Assembly (NCBI RefSeq): GCF_021556485.1
Contig: NZ_JAKGBW010000025.1
Location: 1-34,106, forward strand
Source of the DNA: Oceanobacillus alkalisoli
Lineage (GTDB): Bacteria; Bacillota; Bacilli; Bacillales; Amphibacillaceae
DNA length: 34,106 nucleotides
Direction of reading: 5' to 3'
Every line of letters begins with the position of its first letter. Position 1 is the first letter of the stretch. Shown one piece after another: positions 14,332-22,985 of this stretch. Position numbers and translations under genes: made by a program. The notes under the pieces are model-generated. The model was not told where the DNA came from. It did no database searches and was given only the letters and a program-made list of their open reading frames with translations.

Positions 14332-17300
14332 TTGTTAAGACAAGGTATCTATGAAGAAATAATCACAAAAGAGCTAAGAGAAGAGCTAGCTTTATTCCAT
14401 GATACGGAATTTGATGTAGAAATCGGAAGCTTAGACCCGGAAGAAGCCCGAAAGTTTCTAGCTTCCTACATATTTACAGTAACAAGGAAAGCTTTAAATT
14501 ACGTCTATGATCAAGGAAAGAACGATAAAGAAAAACTCCTAAAACAAATCAAAACCTGTAATCAAATCATCGAAACATTGAGTAAATCCGTAGATGAAGA
14601 CGAATTTGCGAAATTAGAGATTGAAGAAGCAGGGGAAGTCCTACAATCCATTTATAGTAAGTTAAATTCGTTAAGAAGCATAAGGAAAGAGCAAACTGTA
14701 CGCCCTGTCACGTCTATTTCGGAAAGTTCCCTCTTTACAGGTGCAATCAATGAGCCTAATATGTTAAGCGAATTAAAGAAAGAGATTCTGTCCGCGGATC
14801 ATATTGATTTTTTAGTATCCTTCATAAAATGGAGCGGTATTCGTGGATTGATGGAAGACTTGAAAACCTTTACGGACAATGGTGGAAAGCTACGGATTAT
14901 TACAACATCATATATGGAAGCAACTGATTACAAGGCTATTGAAGAACTTAGCAAGTTACAAAATACGGAGATTAAAATTTCATACGATATTGAACGAACT
15001 AGACTGCATGCAAAGGCTTATATGTTTAAAAGAGGAACCGGTTTTACAACAGCATACATAGGATCATCGAACCTATCTAATCCTGCGCTTACTTCAGGGC
15101 TCGAGTGGAATTTAAAAGTAACGGAAAAAGATTCCTTTGATATTATAAAAAAATTTGAAGCAACATTTGAAAGCTATTGGAATGATCGGGAGTTTCACTT
15201 ATTTGATCCACAAGGTGAAGATTCTAAGAAGCAGTTACGACAAGCGTTGAAAAAGAAAGAGTATCAAATTGAACAAGATTTTTCTTTTACTTTTGATATC
15301 CGTCCATACTATTATCAGAAAGAAATGCTTGAGAACTTGTGGGCGGAAAGAGAGGTCTATGGCAGATATAACAATCTTCTTGTTGCTGCAACTGGTGTAG
15401 GAAAAACAGTTATTTCAGCTTTTGATTTTAAAAAATACTTGAGCAAAAACAAGCAGGCGAAGTTGTTGTTTGTTGCGCATCGTGAAGAAATCCTGAAACA
15501 AAGTAGAGATACGTTTCGGGTCATTTTAAAAGACGCCAATTTTGGGGATATGCTTGTAGGCGGGCATCAACCGGAGTCAATCGATCATTTATTTGTCAGT
15601 ATCCAAAGCTTTAACAGTACGAAACTACATGAAAAACTGTCTTCTGATTTTTATGATTTCATTATAGTCGATGAGTTTCATCATGCAGCTGCAAATTCTT
15701 ATCAAAATTTATTGACCTATTTCCAACCAAATATTCTGCTCGGTTTAACAGCGACACCTGAAAGAATGGACGGACAAGATATTACGCAATACTTTGACGG
15801 AAAAATTGCCTCGGAAATGCGGCTTACAGAAGCGATCAATCAAAAGCTCTTAAGTCCATTTCACTATTTCGGCGTAAGTGATACGGTTGATTTATCGAGC
15901 TTGAAATGGAGTAAAGGTTATGAAGTCAAGGAATTGGAAAACGTCTATACGAATAATACCATTCGTAGTAATCAAATTATTAAAAGTCTGTATAAATATG
16001 TAACAGATATAGATGAAGTAAAAGGTTTAGGATTTTGTGTCAGTGTGGAACATGCGCTATACATGGCGAATCACTTTAATAAGAGGACTATTCCATCGAT
16101 TGCACTCCATGGTAATTCAGATAAAGAAACGCGAAGAAAAGCCAAAGTGGATCTCCAGCAAGGTAAGATTAAATTCATTTTTGTTGTTGATTTATATAAC
16201 GAGGGTGTAGATATCCCTGAAGTAAACACGATATTATTCTTACGTCCTACCGAAAGTCTGACTGTGTTCTTACAGCAATTGGGTAGAGGATTGCGGTTAG
16301 CAGAGAATAAGGAATGCCTTACCATATTGGATTTTGTTGGACAGGCGCATAAGAACTATAATTTTGAAGAAAAGTTTCGTGCATTAATTGGCCGGGCGAA
16401 GCATTCTGTGGGTTATTACATTGATAAAGGATTTTCCAATTTACCGCGGGGGAGCTTTATTCAATTAGAAAAGCAAGCGAGAGAATATATCTTACGCAAT
16501 ATAAAAGAGGCAAGTAATACGAAACCTCATTTATTGAACAAAATGAGGTATTTTGAGCGGGATTCTGGTCATTCGCTAACGTTCGAGAATTTTTTATCGT
16601 ATTATAATCTCTCATTATATGATTTTTATGGTAGGAATGGCAACCGCACGTTTCACAGAATGCTTGTAGAAGCTGATTTAGCTCCAGATTTTTCATTTGA
16701 TAAAGAAGAGCTTATTACAAAAAGGCTATCAAAGTTCTTTCATTTAAATTCTAGAAAGTTACTGGCGTTTTTCATCCGTTATGTAGGGTCTCTTGGTAAT
16801 CTAGAAATATCTAACGAAGAAGAAAGATTAATGCAAAATATGCTGTATTACAGCTTCTTTCAAACAGAGCCAATGAAAGAAGGATACACTTCAGTAAAAG
16901 AAGCCCTGCAGTCTATTTTGGCTAAGGAACAGATGCAGCGTGAAATCATGAATGTGTTGAAGTATAACTACGAATCGATTAGGACGATTGAAATTGATCA
17001 TGATTTCGAATTTGTTACACCGTTGACCGTGCATTCTACATATTCGACTGAGCAAATCTTAGCTGCTTTAGGATATTACCATGAGGACAAAAAGCCAGCT
17101 TTCCGAGAAGGAGTTAAACACTTTAAGGATCAAGATCTTGATATCTTCTTTACCACACTGAATAAATCAGAGAAAGACTTTTCACCTTCTACATTGTATG
17201 AGGATTATGCAATCAATGAGAAGTTATTTCATTGGCAATCACAAAGTACATTAACAGAAAAAAGTCCTACAGCTCAACGATATATCAATCATCGAAAGCA

Positions 17301-17487
17301 AGGGCATCAAATAGCTATATTTGTAAGAGAATATAAAAAAGAATATGGTTATACCGCACCTTTTACATTTCTTGGTACATGTGAATATGTAAGACATTCT
17401 GGTGAAAAGCCGATCAGTTTTATATGGAAATTGAAACATGAGATGCCACCAGCATTAGTGCCAGTGGCGAATAAGAGTATTATTTAG
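14332..17487 (+). CDS. PLD-nuclease / SF2 DEAD-like helicase / DUF3427 protein
   Basis: 1051 residues from TTG. N-terminal helical region to ~130; then a phospholipase-D-type nuclease domain (~135-275) with RLHAKAYMF (His226, Lys228) and YIGSSNLSNPALTSGLEWN, one HKD set. SF2 helicase (~325-740): Walker A ATGVGKT (Lys358), DEFHH (Asp447, Glu448), GLTATPER, VDLYNEGVDIPEV, and motif VI QQLGRGLRL (Arg652, Arg655). The last ~300 residues fit DUF3427. The TTG at 14332 follows AAAAGGAG by nine bases; an in-frame TTG at 14302 lacks a ribosome site. Related proteins are often annotated as type III restriction-like R subunits. Expected activity: ATP-driven translocation on nucleic acid with strand cleavage. 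Operonic with the NUDIX gene and followed by an Mrr gene. Confidence 0.9.
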   Translation: MLRQGIYEEIITKELREELALFHDTEFDVEIGSLDPEEARKFLASYIFTVTRKALNYVYDQGKNDKEKLLKQIKTCNQIIETLSKSVDEDEFAKLEIEEAGEVLQSIYSKLNSLRSIRKEQTVRPVTSISESSLFTGAINEPNMLSELKKEILSADHIDFLVSFIKWSGIRGLMEDLKTFTDNGGKLRIITTSYMEATDYKAIEELSKLQNTEIKISYDIERTRLHAKAYMFKRGTGFTTAYIGSSNLSNPALTSGLEWNLKVTEKDSFDIIKKFEATFESYWNDREFHLFDPQGEDSKKQLRQALKKKEYQIEQDFSFTFDIRPYYYQKEMLENLWAEREVYGRYNNLLVAATGVGKTVISAFDFKKYLSKNKQAKLLFVAHREEILKQSRDTFRVILKDANFGDMLVGGHQPESIDHLFVSIQSFNSTKLHEKLSSDFYDFIIVDEFHHAAANSYQNLLTYFQPNILLGLTATPERMDGQDITQYFDGKIASEMRLTEAINQKLLSPFHYFGVSDTVDLSSLKWSKGYEVKELENVYTNNTIRSNQIIKSLYKYVTDIDEVKGLGFCVSVEHALYMANHFNKRTIPSIALHGNSDKETRRKAKVDLQQGKIKFIFVVDLYNEGVDIPEVNTILFLRPTESLTVFLQQLGRGLRLAENKECLTILDFVGQAHKNYNFEEKFRALIGRAKHSVGYYIDKGFSNLPRGSFIQLEKQAREYILRNIKEASNTKPHLLNKMRYFERDSGHSLTFENFLSYYNLSLYDFYGRNGNRTFHRMLVEADLAPDFSFDKEELITKRLSKFFHLNSRKLLAFFIRYVGSLGNLEISNEEERLMQNMLYYSFFQTEPMKEGYTSVKEALQSILAKEQMQREIMNVLKYNYESIRTIEIDHDFEFVTPLTVHSTYSTEQILAALGYYHEDKKPAFREGVKHFKDQDLDIFFTTLNKSEKDFSPSTLYEDYAINEKLFHWQSQSTLTEKSPTAQRYINHRKQGHQIAIFVREYKKEYGYTAPFTFLGTCEYVRHSGEKPISFIWKLKHEMPPALVPVANKSII

Positions 17488-17493
17488 ATAAAA

Positions 17494-17534
17494 GTGCATG
17501 TCACTTCCCAAATTTTGTTGAAGTGCCAGGCATC
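17494..17534. repeat. Dispersed short hairpin repeat, copy 3
   Basis: TGCATGTCACTTC (17495-17507) pairs with GAAGTGCCAGGCA (17520-17532), 11 of 13 positions, around CCAAATTTTGTT. It resembles the repeats at 10861 and 12068 and sits in the gap between the DUF3427 helicase and mrr. No T-run follows. Confidence 0.55.
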
Positions 17535-17583
17535 CACATATAACATTCCTATTACTAAAATTTAAACACAAGAGGTGATAAAA

Positions 17584-18495
17584 ATGTCCATCCCAGGCTA
17601 CCAAGAATTTATGTATCCCTTCCTTCAAATATTAAAAGATGGAAGAGAACATCGATTACGAGATTTATATAAAAAGCTAGCAGATCACTTTAATCTAGCG
17701 GAAGAGGAAGTTGCTCAAAAACTACCAAGTGGAAGGCAAACAATTTTACACAATCGAGTTGGTTGGGCCCGAACGTACTTAAATAAGGCGGGATTGATTA
17801 AAGTTATTAGCAGGGGGGTTTTCCGTATTTCGGAAGAGGGTCTCAAAGTGGTTAATGATCCTCAGGTGAATCAAATTGATAATAAATTTTTAACCAGCTA
17901 TCCAAGTTTTAACGAGTTTAAAAATAAAGCAAACAAAGAAACCACTGAAAATCAGGAAAGTAAGGACGAAAATCAAACGCCTTTGGAAATTATTGATGAT
18001 AACTTTAACATTTTGAAAAAAGAACTTCAAGACGAGTTATTAGAAAAAATATTAGAGTGTTCACCTGAGTTTTTTGAAGAAATGATTGTCCAATTGGTCG
18101 TTGCCATGGGATACGGCGGTTCCGTAAAAGATGCCGGTGAAGCGATAGGAAAAACGGGCGATGAAGGTATTGATGGAATCATAAAAGAAGATGTACTTGG
18201 ACTAGAAATGATCTATTTACAGGCGAAAAGATGGAAAAAAGATTCTACAGTAGGTAGACCGGATATCCAAGGGTTTGTAGGAAGTCTTGTCGGTAAACAG
18301 GCATCAAAAGGAATATTCATCACTACTGCAAAATTTTCAAGAAGAGCGTATGAGTATGTAAACTCAATTGATAAGCGAGTCATTTTAATAGATGGGCAAC
18401 AATTAACCGACTTGATGTTTAAATATGACGTAGGAGTTACACATGAGCAGGTGTTTGTCACTAAGAAACTGGATAATGACTTTTTTGAGGTGTGA
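17584..18495 (+). CDS. mrr: Mrr-type restriction endonuclease
   Basis: 303 residues. Residues ~1-95 are the Mrr N-terminal winged helix (PGYQEFMYPFLQILKDGREH, RLRDLYKKLADHF, RQTILHNRVGWARTYLNKAG). An acidic linker follows to ~145. Residues ~150-290 are the Mrr catalytic domain: ECSPEFFEEMIVQLVVAMGYG, GDEGIDG (Asp193, Asp197) and IYLQAKRW (Gln213, Lys215), the D...QxK form of the PD-(D/E)XK site, then GKQASKGIFITTAKFS. Length matches E. coli Mrr (~304). Mrr cuts methylated DNA (type IV restriction). The ATG at 17584 follows AGAGGTGA; a GTG at 17575 overlaps that site and is less likely. It closes a NUDIX-helicase-Mrr run on one strand. Confidence 0.93.
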   Translation: MSIPGYQEFMYPFLQILKDGREHRLRDLYKKLADHFNLAEEEVAQKLPSGRQTILHNRVGWARTYLNKAGLIKVISRGVFRISEEGLKVVNDPQVNQIDNKFLTSYPSFNEFKNKANKETTENQESKDENQTPLEIIDDNFNILKKELQDELLEKILECSPEFFEEMIVQLVVAMGYGGSVKDAGEAIGKTGDEGIDGIIKEDVLGLEMIYLQAKRWKKDSTVGRPDIQGFVGSLVGKQASKGIFITTAKFSRRAYEYVNSIDKRVILIDGQQLTDLMFKYDVGVTHEQVFVTKKLDNDFFEV

Positions 18496-18681
18496 TTGAT
18501 TTTGGCTGCCTGACAACCAAAATCAAAATCTAATCATCGATCGGTTTCAATAGAAATGCAAAGATATTGTACCCGTCTGAATTAAAAGAACTGGACTCCC
18601 GAATACAGCGGGAATAAAAGGGTTTCCTATTAAACGAATAGAAACGAATGGAGCATTCCTTGTAACCATACCGCTAGAAAT

Positions 18682-18726
18682 AATAACCACCCTGAAGCTG
18701 TGCGAGCAGAAGGGTAGTTATTTTAC
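18682..18726 (+). terminator. Rho-independent terminator
   Basis: AATAACCACCCT (18682-18693) pairs with AGGGTAGTTATT (18711-18722) with one mismatch, followed by TTTA. It lies 190 bp after mrr and before the frameshifted helix-hairpin-helix gene. A weaker dyad GATTTTGG/CCAAAATC at 18498-18524, right after mrr, lacks a T-run. Confidence 0.65.
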
Positions 18727-18789
18727 TCTAAGCGGACAGCCCCTTATTTCCATACGTTATCTGACAGCAGCAAGGAGGCAACAAACCAC

Positions 18790-19301
18790 ATGCTAAAAAC
18801 CAAAAAAGACATCAAAAAGCTTGAAGCTAATCTTAACTATATCAAGAACAGCCTAAATCAATTCACGGAAGACCATTTCAATGAAACCATAAAGAATAAT
18901 TGGACAAGATTAAAAGAAATTACTGCTCAGGAAACACTGCAATCCATGCCGATCGATACAATCTCCACATTGGAAAAGGGAATGCCGATTCATGCGCTGA
19001 CGGCGGAGGGGTTGCAGACGTCCAGGATAAAGATCCCCATGAATTATTGAAGGTAACCGGTGTTGGTACCATAAGTGCGAAAGCAATCAGTGATGCAGTT
19101 GTAAGAATCAGGACATCTGTTTACGAGCAGGCGGCTTCGCGGATAAACCCTGCTGATTTATCAGCAGAAGACATCGAGTTATTAGAATCGATTTATAAAA
19201 AAAGGTAACTGTTGCCAAAGATTGAAATTCTGCAACAAGAAGTCGATGCATTCCAAACGGCATTTGAATCTGAACTGGAAACTGCGAAGCGTTTAAGTTA
19301 G
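18790..19301 (+). pseudogene. Frameshifted helix-hairpin-helix protein remnant
   Basis: Three consecutive frames make one coherent protein. From the ATG: LKTKKDIKKLEANLNYIKNS to MPIHALTAEG. A shift near 19010 leads into VADVQDKDPHELLKVTGVG and TISAKAISDAVVRIRTSVYE, with a classic helix-hairpin-helix (LLKVTGVGTISAKAI). A second shift near 19203 leads into LLPKIEILQQEVDAFQTAF and a TAG at 19299. At least two frameshifts make it inactive. It looks like the N-terminal part of a larger DNA-acting protein, perhaps a helicase, but I do not recognise the family. GGAGG lies 11 bases before the ATG. Confidence 0.6.
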
Positions 19302-19385
19302 GTTGAGTATTTGTGCTTCTGAAGGAGCCACCAGCATCCAATATTGTCTGCAACAGGTTATAATAATGGAAGGGAGGTGAAGGAA

Positions 19386-19733
19386 ATGGAACAGGAAACA
19401 ATATTAAAGGAAATCCTAAATACGTTAAAAGAGCATTCCCGGCAAATGAATACGAAATTGGATGAAAGTATTGCTGGTCTAGAAAAGAAGATGGATAAAC
19501 GTTTCGCTGAGATGGATAATCGTTTTGCTGAGATGGATAAACGCTTCGATCACGTAGATAAAAAATTCGATAACTTAAATAAAAAAGTAGACGGACTTCG
19601 CATTGATCTTCACGAAACACAAGAAACCGCAGAATTTGCCGCTAGTAAAGTCATTCAACATGAGAAAAAACTTCGCGAAATAAGTATGCAGTATAGAATG
19701 ACCTCACACTGCAACCAATCCCAAAATGAATAA
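19386..19733 (+). CDS. Small coiled-coil protein with MDxRF heptad-like repeats
   Basis: 115 residues. Residues ~20-85 are a continuous coiled coil with near repeats KRFAEMD, NRFAEMD, KRFDHVD, KKFDNLN, then KKVDGLRIDLHETQETAEFA. The start follows GGGAGGTGA at a good distance. Similar proteins are widespread in Bacillaceae and have no known function; the repeat spacing suggests oligomerisation. A strong terminator follows, so it is probably monocistronic. Confidence 0.72.
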   Translation: MEQETILKEILNTLKEHSRQMNTKLDESIAGLEKKMDKRFAEMDNRFAEMDKRFDHVDKKFDNLNKKVDGLRIDLHETQETAEFAASKVIQHEKKLREISMQYRMTSHCNQSQNE

Positions 19734-19752
19734 AGGTGCCAGTCGTCTGATG

Positions 19753-19804
19753 AAAAGCAAGTTTTGTTTCGGGGAAATTCCCAGGGACTAAACTTGCTTT
19801 TTAA
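19753..19804 (+). terminator. Rho-independent terminator
   Basis: AAAAGCAAGTTT (19753-19764) pairs with AAACTTGCTTTTT (19790-19802) around a 25-base loop, with the T-run in the 3' arm. It follows the coiled-coil gene. Confidence 0.8.
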
Positions 19805-19982
19805 ATATTACTACAAGTAATCGGCATGGGTAAGGTTCTATTGGAAAGTTATCAAAAGCAAAACCGATTATGATGACTATGATGGTAACATAAGATCGGA
19901 TGGCAAACCAACTAGTTTAAAATCCCCACCAAAAGGAAACATAACCATAACAGCACGAATTCAATCCAATAGAGGTGACAAA

Positions 19983-20108
19983 ATGAGACGCTTACTAAGA
20001 ACACTTATTAAATACGGCCCAATCCTTTATCCGTTTATCAGGAAATACATGAATAAAAGAAAACAGAAAAGAAATCCATATGGACAAGAAAGAAATATCC
20101 GTCGCTAA
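19983..20108 (+). CDS. Small cationic protein (41 residues), unknown
   Basis: MRRLLRTLIKYGPILYPFIR then KYMNKRKQKR and a polar tail: an amphipathic, very basic N-terminus with a short hydrophobic patch, about +15 net charge and one acidic residue. AGAGGTGA lies five bases before the ATG and a compact terminator starts nine bases after the stop, so this small gene is likely real. It may associate with membrane or nucleic acid. The frame stays open 56 codons upstream without a start, which looks like an unrelated remnant. Confidence 0.65.
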   Translation: MRRLLRTLIKYGPILYPFIRKYMNKRKQKRNPYGQERNIRR

Positions 20109-20116
20109 CTAAAATT

Positions 20117-20144
20117 GAAGCTGGCAAGTTACAGCTTCTTTTTT
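20117..20144 (+). terminator. Rho-independent terminator
   Basis: GAAGCTG (20117-20123) pairs with CAGCTTC (20132-20138) around GCAAGTTA, followed by TTTTTT. It ends the small cationic protein transcript. Confidence 0.85.
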
Positions 20145-20229
20145 AATTCGAGATTTTCCACACCTATTCATGAATCATAATTCCCAACCCGGGCAAACTA
20201 TACAAAATATGAATCCAAAAGGTGAAGTT

Positions 20230-21318
20230 ATGTCATACATATGTTCAGTCGGCACAAGCATCCCGAAACACAATATCAGCCAGGAAGAAGTTAAAGAATT
20301 AGTCCAGAACGTCTTTAGTTATACCAATCGCGAGGTCAAACGATTGCTCCCGGTATTCGATCATGCCCGGATTGAAAATCGGCAATTTGTCGTGGATAAA
20401 ACCTGGTTTGAAGAAGAGCACACATTTGCGGAGAAAAATAATATCTATCAAGAAAATGCGATTCATTACTCGCTAGAAGCGATAGATGATTGCTTACAAA
20501 ATGAACATTTCCTAACAAACTCCATTCCCTATGAAGCGGTTGATCTAATTATTTATGTATCCAGCTCCGGCCTATCCACGCCAACGATTGATGCCTTCCT
20601 GCTTAATGAAAGGCCGTTCCGAGAAGACGTCCAAAGAATGCCGCTCTGGGGGCTAGGCTGTGCAGGTGGAGCAATCGGTTTATCAAGGGCTCATGACTGG
20701 GTTAAGGCACACCCTGAAAAAACTGCACTTGTCATATGCTGTGAATTTTGCGGAGTGACGTTTCAAAAGGGGGACCACCGTAAAAGTAATCTCGTAGGTA
20801 CTGCCTTATTTGGGGACGGGGTTAGTGCTGCCTTACTAGTTGGGAAGGAATCTCCTTACTTAGCTAATAAAAGACAAGCGGTTCCTAAAGTCATCGGCAT
20901 CAGTTCCCGGACAAAAAGGGATAGTACGGACGTGATGGGCTGGAATGTAACCAATCATGGTTTGGAAGTCATTTTTTCCAAAAGTATTCCGTCACTTGTT
21001 GAATCTTTCTGGAAAGAACATGTGGAGCACTTCTTTCAACAATTTCAAATGGAAAAAGAAGCGATATACGCTTATCTTGCGCATCCTGGTGGTATAAAAG
21101 TGTTGCAGGCAATGGAAGACGTGTTACAAGCGGAAAAAGAAAAATTAAAGCACTCCTACAACGTGCTGCGAAACCATGGAAATATGTCATCGGTCACCGT
21201 TTTATATGTTTTGAAAGAATGGATGAAAGAAGCAATAAAGCCTAAGGAGAAGGTGATTTTGTCTGCATTAGGCCCCGGGTTTTCCTCGGAAATTTTGTTA
21301 ATGGAGTGGAGCGAATGA
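20230..21318 (+). CDS. bpsA: Type III polyketide synthase (alkylpyrone synthase)
   Basis: 362 residues of the chalcone/stilbene synthase superfamily. The catalytic triad is visible: Cys144 in WGLGCAGGAIGL, His285 in AYLAHPGG, Asn315 in RNHGNMSS. GFG-like loop LGPGFSSE closes the C-terminus. The enzyme condenses a fatty acyl-CoA with malonyl-CoA to alkylpyrones. In B. subtilis BpsA is paired with the methyltransferase BpsB, and here too the next gene is of that type and overlaps by four bases (ATGA). The start at 20230 follows AAAGGTGA; an upstream in-frame ATG at 20170 has no ribosome site and would add 20 unrelated residues. Confidence 0.92.
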   Translation: MSYICSVGTSIPKHNISQEEVKELVQNVFSYTNREVKRLLPVFDHARIENRQFVVDKTWFEEEHTFAEKNNIYQENAIHYSLEAIDDCLQNEHFLTNSIPYEAVDLIIYVSSSGLSTPTIDAFLLNERPFREDVQRMPLWGLGCAGGAIGLSRAHDWVKAHPEKTALVICCEFCGVTFQKGDHRKSNLVGTALFGDGVSAALLVGKESPYLANKRQAVPKVIGISSRTKRDSTDVMGWNVTNHGLEVIFSKSIPSLVESFWKEHVEHFFQQFQMEKEAIYAYLAHPGGIKVLQAMEDVLQAEKEKLKHSYNVLRNHGNMSSVTVLYVLKEWMKEAIKPKEKVILSALGPGFSSEILLMEWSE

Positions 21319-21836
21319 TGCCTGAAATATTTTGGTGGATTTTTATATTCATTGTGTTGGAGCGGATCGTGGAGTTAGTCATTGCAAAGAGAAATGAAAA
21401 ATGGATGTTGGAACGAGGTGGAGTAGAGTGGGGGAGAGGGCATTACAAATGGTTTATTGTTGTTCATCTCCTATTCTTCATATCCATTTTGCTGGAGGTT
21501 ACGGTTCGTGATTATTCCAATTTTGTACTAAACAGTTATGTGTTTGCACTCTTTCTCCTAACGCAAGCAGCAAGAGTCTGGTGCATTCAGTCGCTTGGTA
21601 AGTTTTGGAACACGAAAATCATTATCTTGCCTGACTGTCCCCTCATCACCAGGGGGCCTTACAAGTTCGTTAAGCATCCAAATTATATCATCGTCGGTGT
21701 TGAGCTATTCATTATTCCGATAATGTTTGGGGCTTATTTCACCGCATTTCTTTTCCCGATTCTCCATCTCACTCTAATGACCGTGCGTATTCCCATGGAA
21801 AATAGAGCATTAGCTGAATTAAAAAAAGGAACGTGA
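21315..21836 (+). CDS. bpsB: Isoprenylcysteine-carboxyl-methyltransferase-family protein (alkylpyrone O-methyltransferase)
   Basis: 173 residues, integral membrane. Hydrophobic segments are at residues ~4-20 (IFWWIFIFIVLERIV), ~48-65, ~73-90 and ~130-155. The ICMT core is present: LGKFWNTKIIILPDCPLITRGPYKFVKHPNYI, then the C-terminal RIPMENRAL with the conserved Arg-x-x-x-Glu. B. subtilis BpsB (YpbQ) methylates the alkylpyrones made by BpsA. Its start overlaps the bpsA stop and GGAG motifs lie 4-9 bases upstream, so the two are translationally coupled. Confidence 0.9.
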   Translation: MMPEIFWWIFIFIVLERIVELVIAKRNEKWMLERGGVEWGRGHYKWFIVVHLLFFISILLEVTVRDYSNFVLNSYVFALFLLTQAARVWCIQSLGKFWNTKIIILPDCPLITRGPYKFVKHPNYIIVGVELFIIPIMFGAYFTAFLFPILHLTLMTVRIPMENRALAELKKGT

Positions 21837-21989
21837 CGAGAGTAGCGACCCCTTAAAGTTAAAGGAGAAAACTAACTTTTGAAGGTCGGTATCCGAGGTG
21901 GCGTTTCTTTTCATGATTGTGTTAAAATTAATTCCTATTATCAAGATAACTGATTTAAATTTAATTACTAACATTTCAATTCGATTACA

Positions 21990-22015
21990 GTTTAATTACA
22001 ACGGATTAAGGGAAC
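21990..22015 (+). promoter_or_regulatory. Sigma-B-type promoter of the RsbR paralogue
   Basis: GTTTAA (21990-21995), 14-bp spacer, GGGAAC (22010-22015), 42 bp before the start codon. It has a perfect -35 and the GGG core of the -10. A sigma-B promoter before a stressosome gene would form a feedback loop. Confidence 0.65.
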
Positions 22016-22057
22016 CGGCTTGTGAGTAGTGTTAATTTGTAAAAGGGGGAGATTTCA

Positions 22058-22930
22058 TTGTTATATCCACATAATGTTGGATTTTTTATTAAGAATAATA
22101 GAGAAGATTTTCGGTCAAAGCTGTTAACAGAGGCAGGGAATGTTACGGAAAAAATCAATCAGATTTTAATAGAAGGGGACATCGATCTCTTAAAAAATGC
22201 AGAGTATATCTGCCTGTATGTATTGGGAGACAGGGAGGATGAACTCATCGCTTTTGCAGAAAAGGAGGGAATTTCCTGGGCGAAACATTCGTTGACGCTA
22301 TCCTTTAAATTGGAATGGGTCCATACGATAAGGCGTACGTTATGGCATCTCCTTCGTGAATATTGTCCACCTGAAACAGATTCCAATTCACTGGATGACT
22401 TTTTTGAATTGGAGAAAAAAATCAATGATGGGATTGATGAGTTTTTAAATAACTTTTTCATCAGTTATTCAAAATATAAAGATGAATTGCTCTTAAATCA
22501 GCGGCAACTCGTTGAACATCTGACAGTTCCAATCATTCCGGTTGGCTCTAAAATAGCCGTGTTACCGCTCATTGGTGAATTCGATTCATACCGGATGGAA
22601 ATTATCGAAGAAAAAGTGTTAAATGAAATTGCGAGGCTAGGGATAGAAACTTTGATTATTGATCTGTCTGGCATCCCTGACATAGATGAATATCTTATTC
22701 ATATCTTTCAAACGATCTTACATGGAATACAAATGATGGGCTCTAAGCCGATTCTAACCGGTATAAGGCCGCAACTTGCGAAGAAAACCGCTTTATTGGG
22801 AGTAGGCAATACTTTACGGGCAGAAGTGAAAGGAACCTTGCAGCAAGCATTGCAGGAGTATTTGAAATTGGGGCCTGAAGAAATGGTGCACTCGGTGAGC
22901 GACCACAGTGAGCTAAAGCACTCCTTTTAG
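22058..22930 (+). CDS. RsbR paralogue (stressosome co-antagonist with STAS domain)
   Basis: 290 residues. Residues 1-~150 are a helical RsbRD-like sensor domain (FIKNNREDFRSKLLTEAG, YICLYVLGDREDEL, WVHTIRRTLWHLLREY). Residues ~165-275 are a STAS domain: VPIIPVGSKIAVLPLIGEFD, TLIIDLSGIPDIDEYLIHIF, ILTGIRPQLAKKTALLGVG. RsbR proteins form the stressosome with RsbS and RsbT and control sigma-B. The TTG at 22058 follows GGGGGAG. From memory, the two threonines phosphorylated by RsbT in RsbRA lie after VID and in AQT; here those positions read Glu211 (IDE) and Lys243 (AKK). If the alignment holds, this paralogue cannot be switched by RsbT in the usual way. Confidence 0.87.
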   Translation: MLYPHNVGFFIKNNREDFRSKLLTEAGNVTEKINQILIEGDIDLLKNAEYICLYVLGDREDELIAFAEKEGISWAKHSLTLSFKLEWVHTIRRTLWHLLREYCPPETDSNSLDDFFELEKKINDGIDEFLNNFFISYSKYKDELLLNQRQLVEHLTVPIIPVGSKIAVLPLIGEFDSYRMEIIEEKVLNEIARLGIETLIIDLSGIPDIDEYLIHIFQTILHGIQMMGSKPILTGIRPQLAKKTALLGVGNTLRAEVKGTLQQALQEYLKLGPEEMVHSVSDHSELKHSF

Positions 22931-22985
22931 ACAGAAAGAGGAAAAATTTAAGGATTTGTTTGAATGAAATCTGCTTCCTCACTAA

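Noticed and set aside
18598-18789. Frame reading RIETNGAFLVTIPLEIITT, reminiscent of an AbrB/MazE-type N-terminus
   Set aside because: No start codon or ribosome site, a terminator hairpin lies inside it, and the similarity is limited to a few residues.
19816-19982. In-frame upstream extension of the small cationic protein (KSKTDYDDYDGN...)
   Set aside because: No start codon is available and the strong AGAGGTGA site points to the ATG at 19983.
21852-21893. Imperfect dyad CGACC...AAAGTTA / TAACTTT...GGTCG after bpsB
   Set aside because: Several mismatches in the stem and no T-run; not convincing as a terminator.
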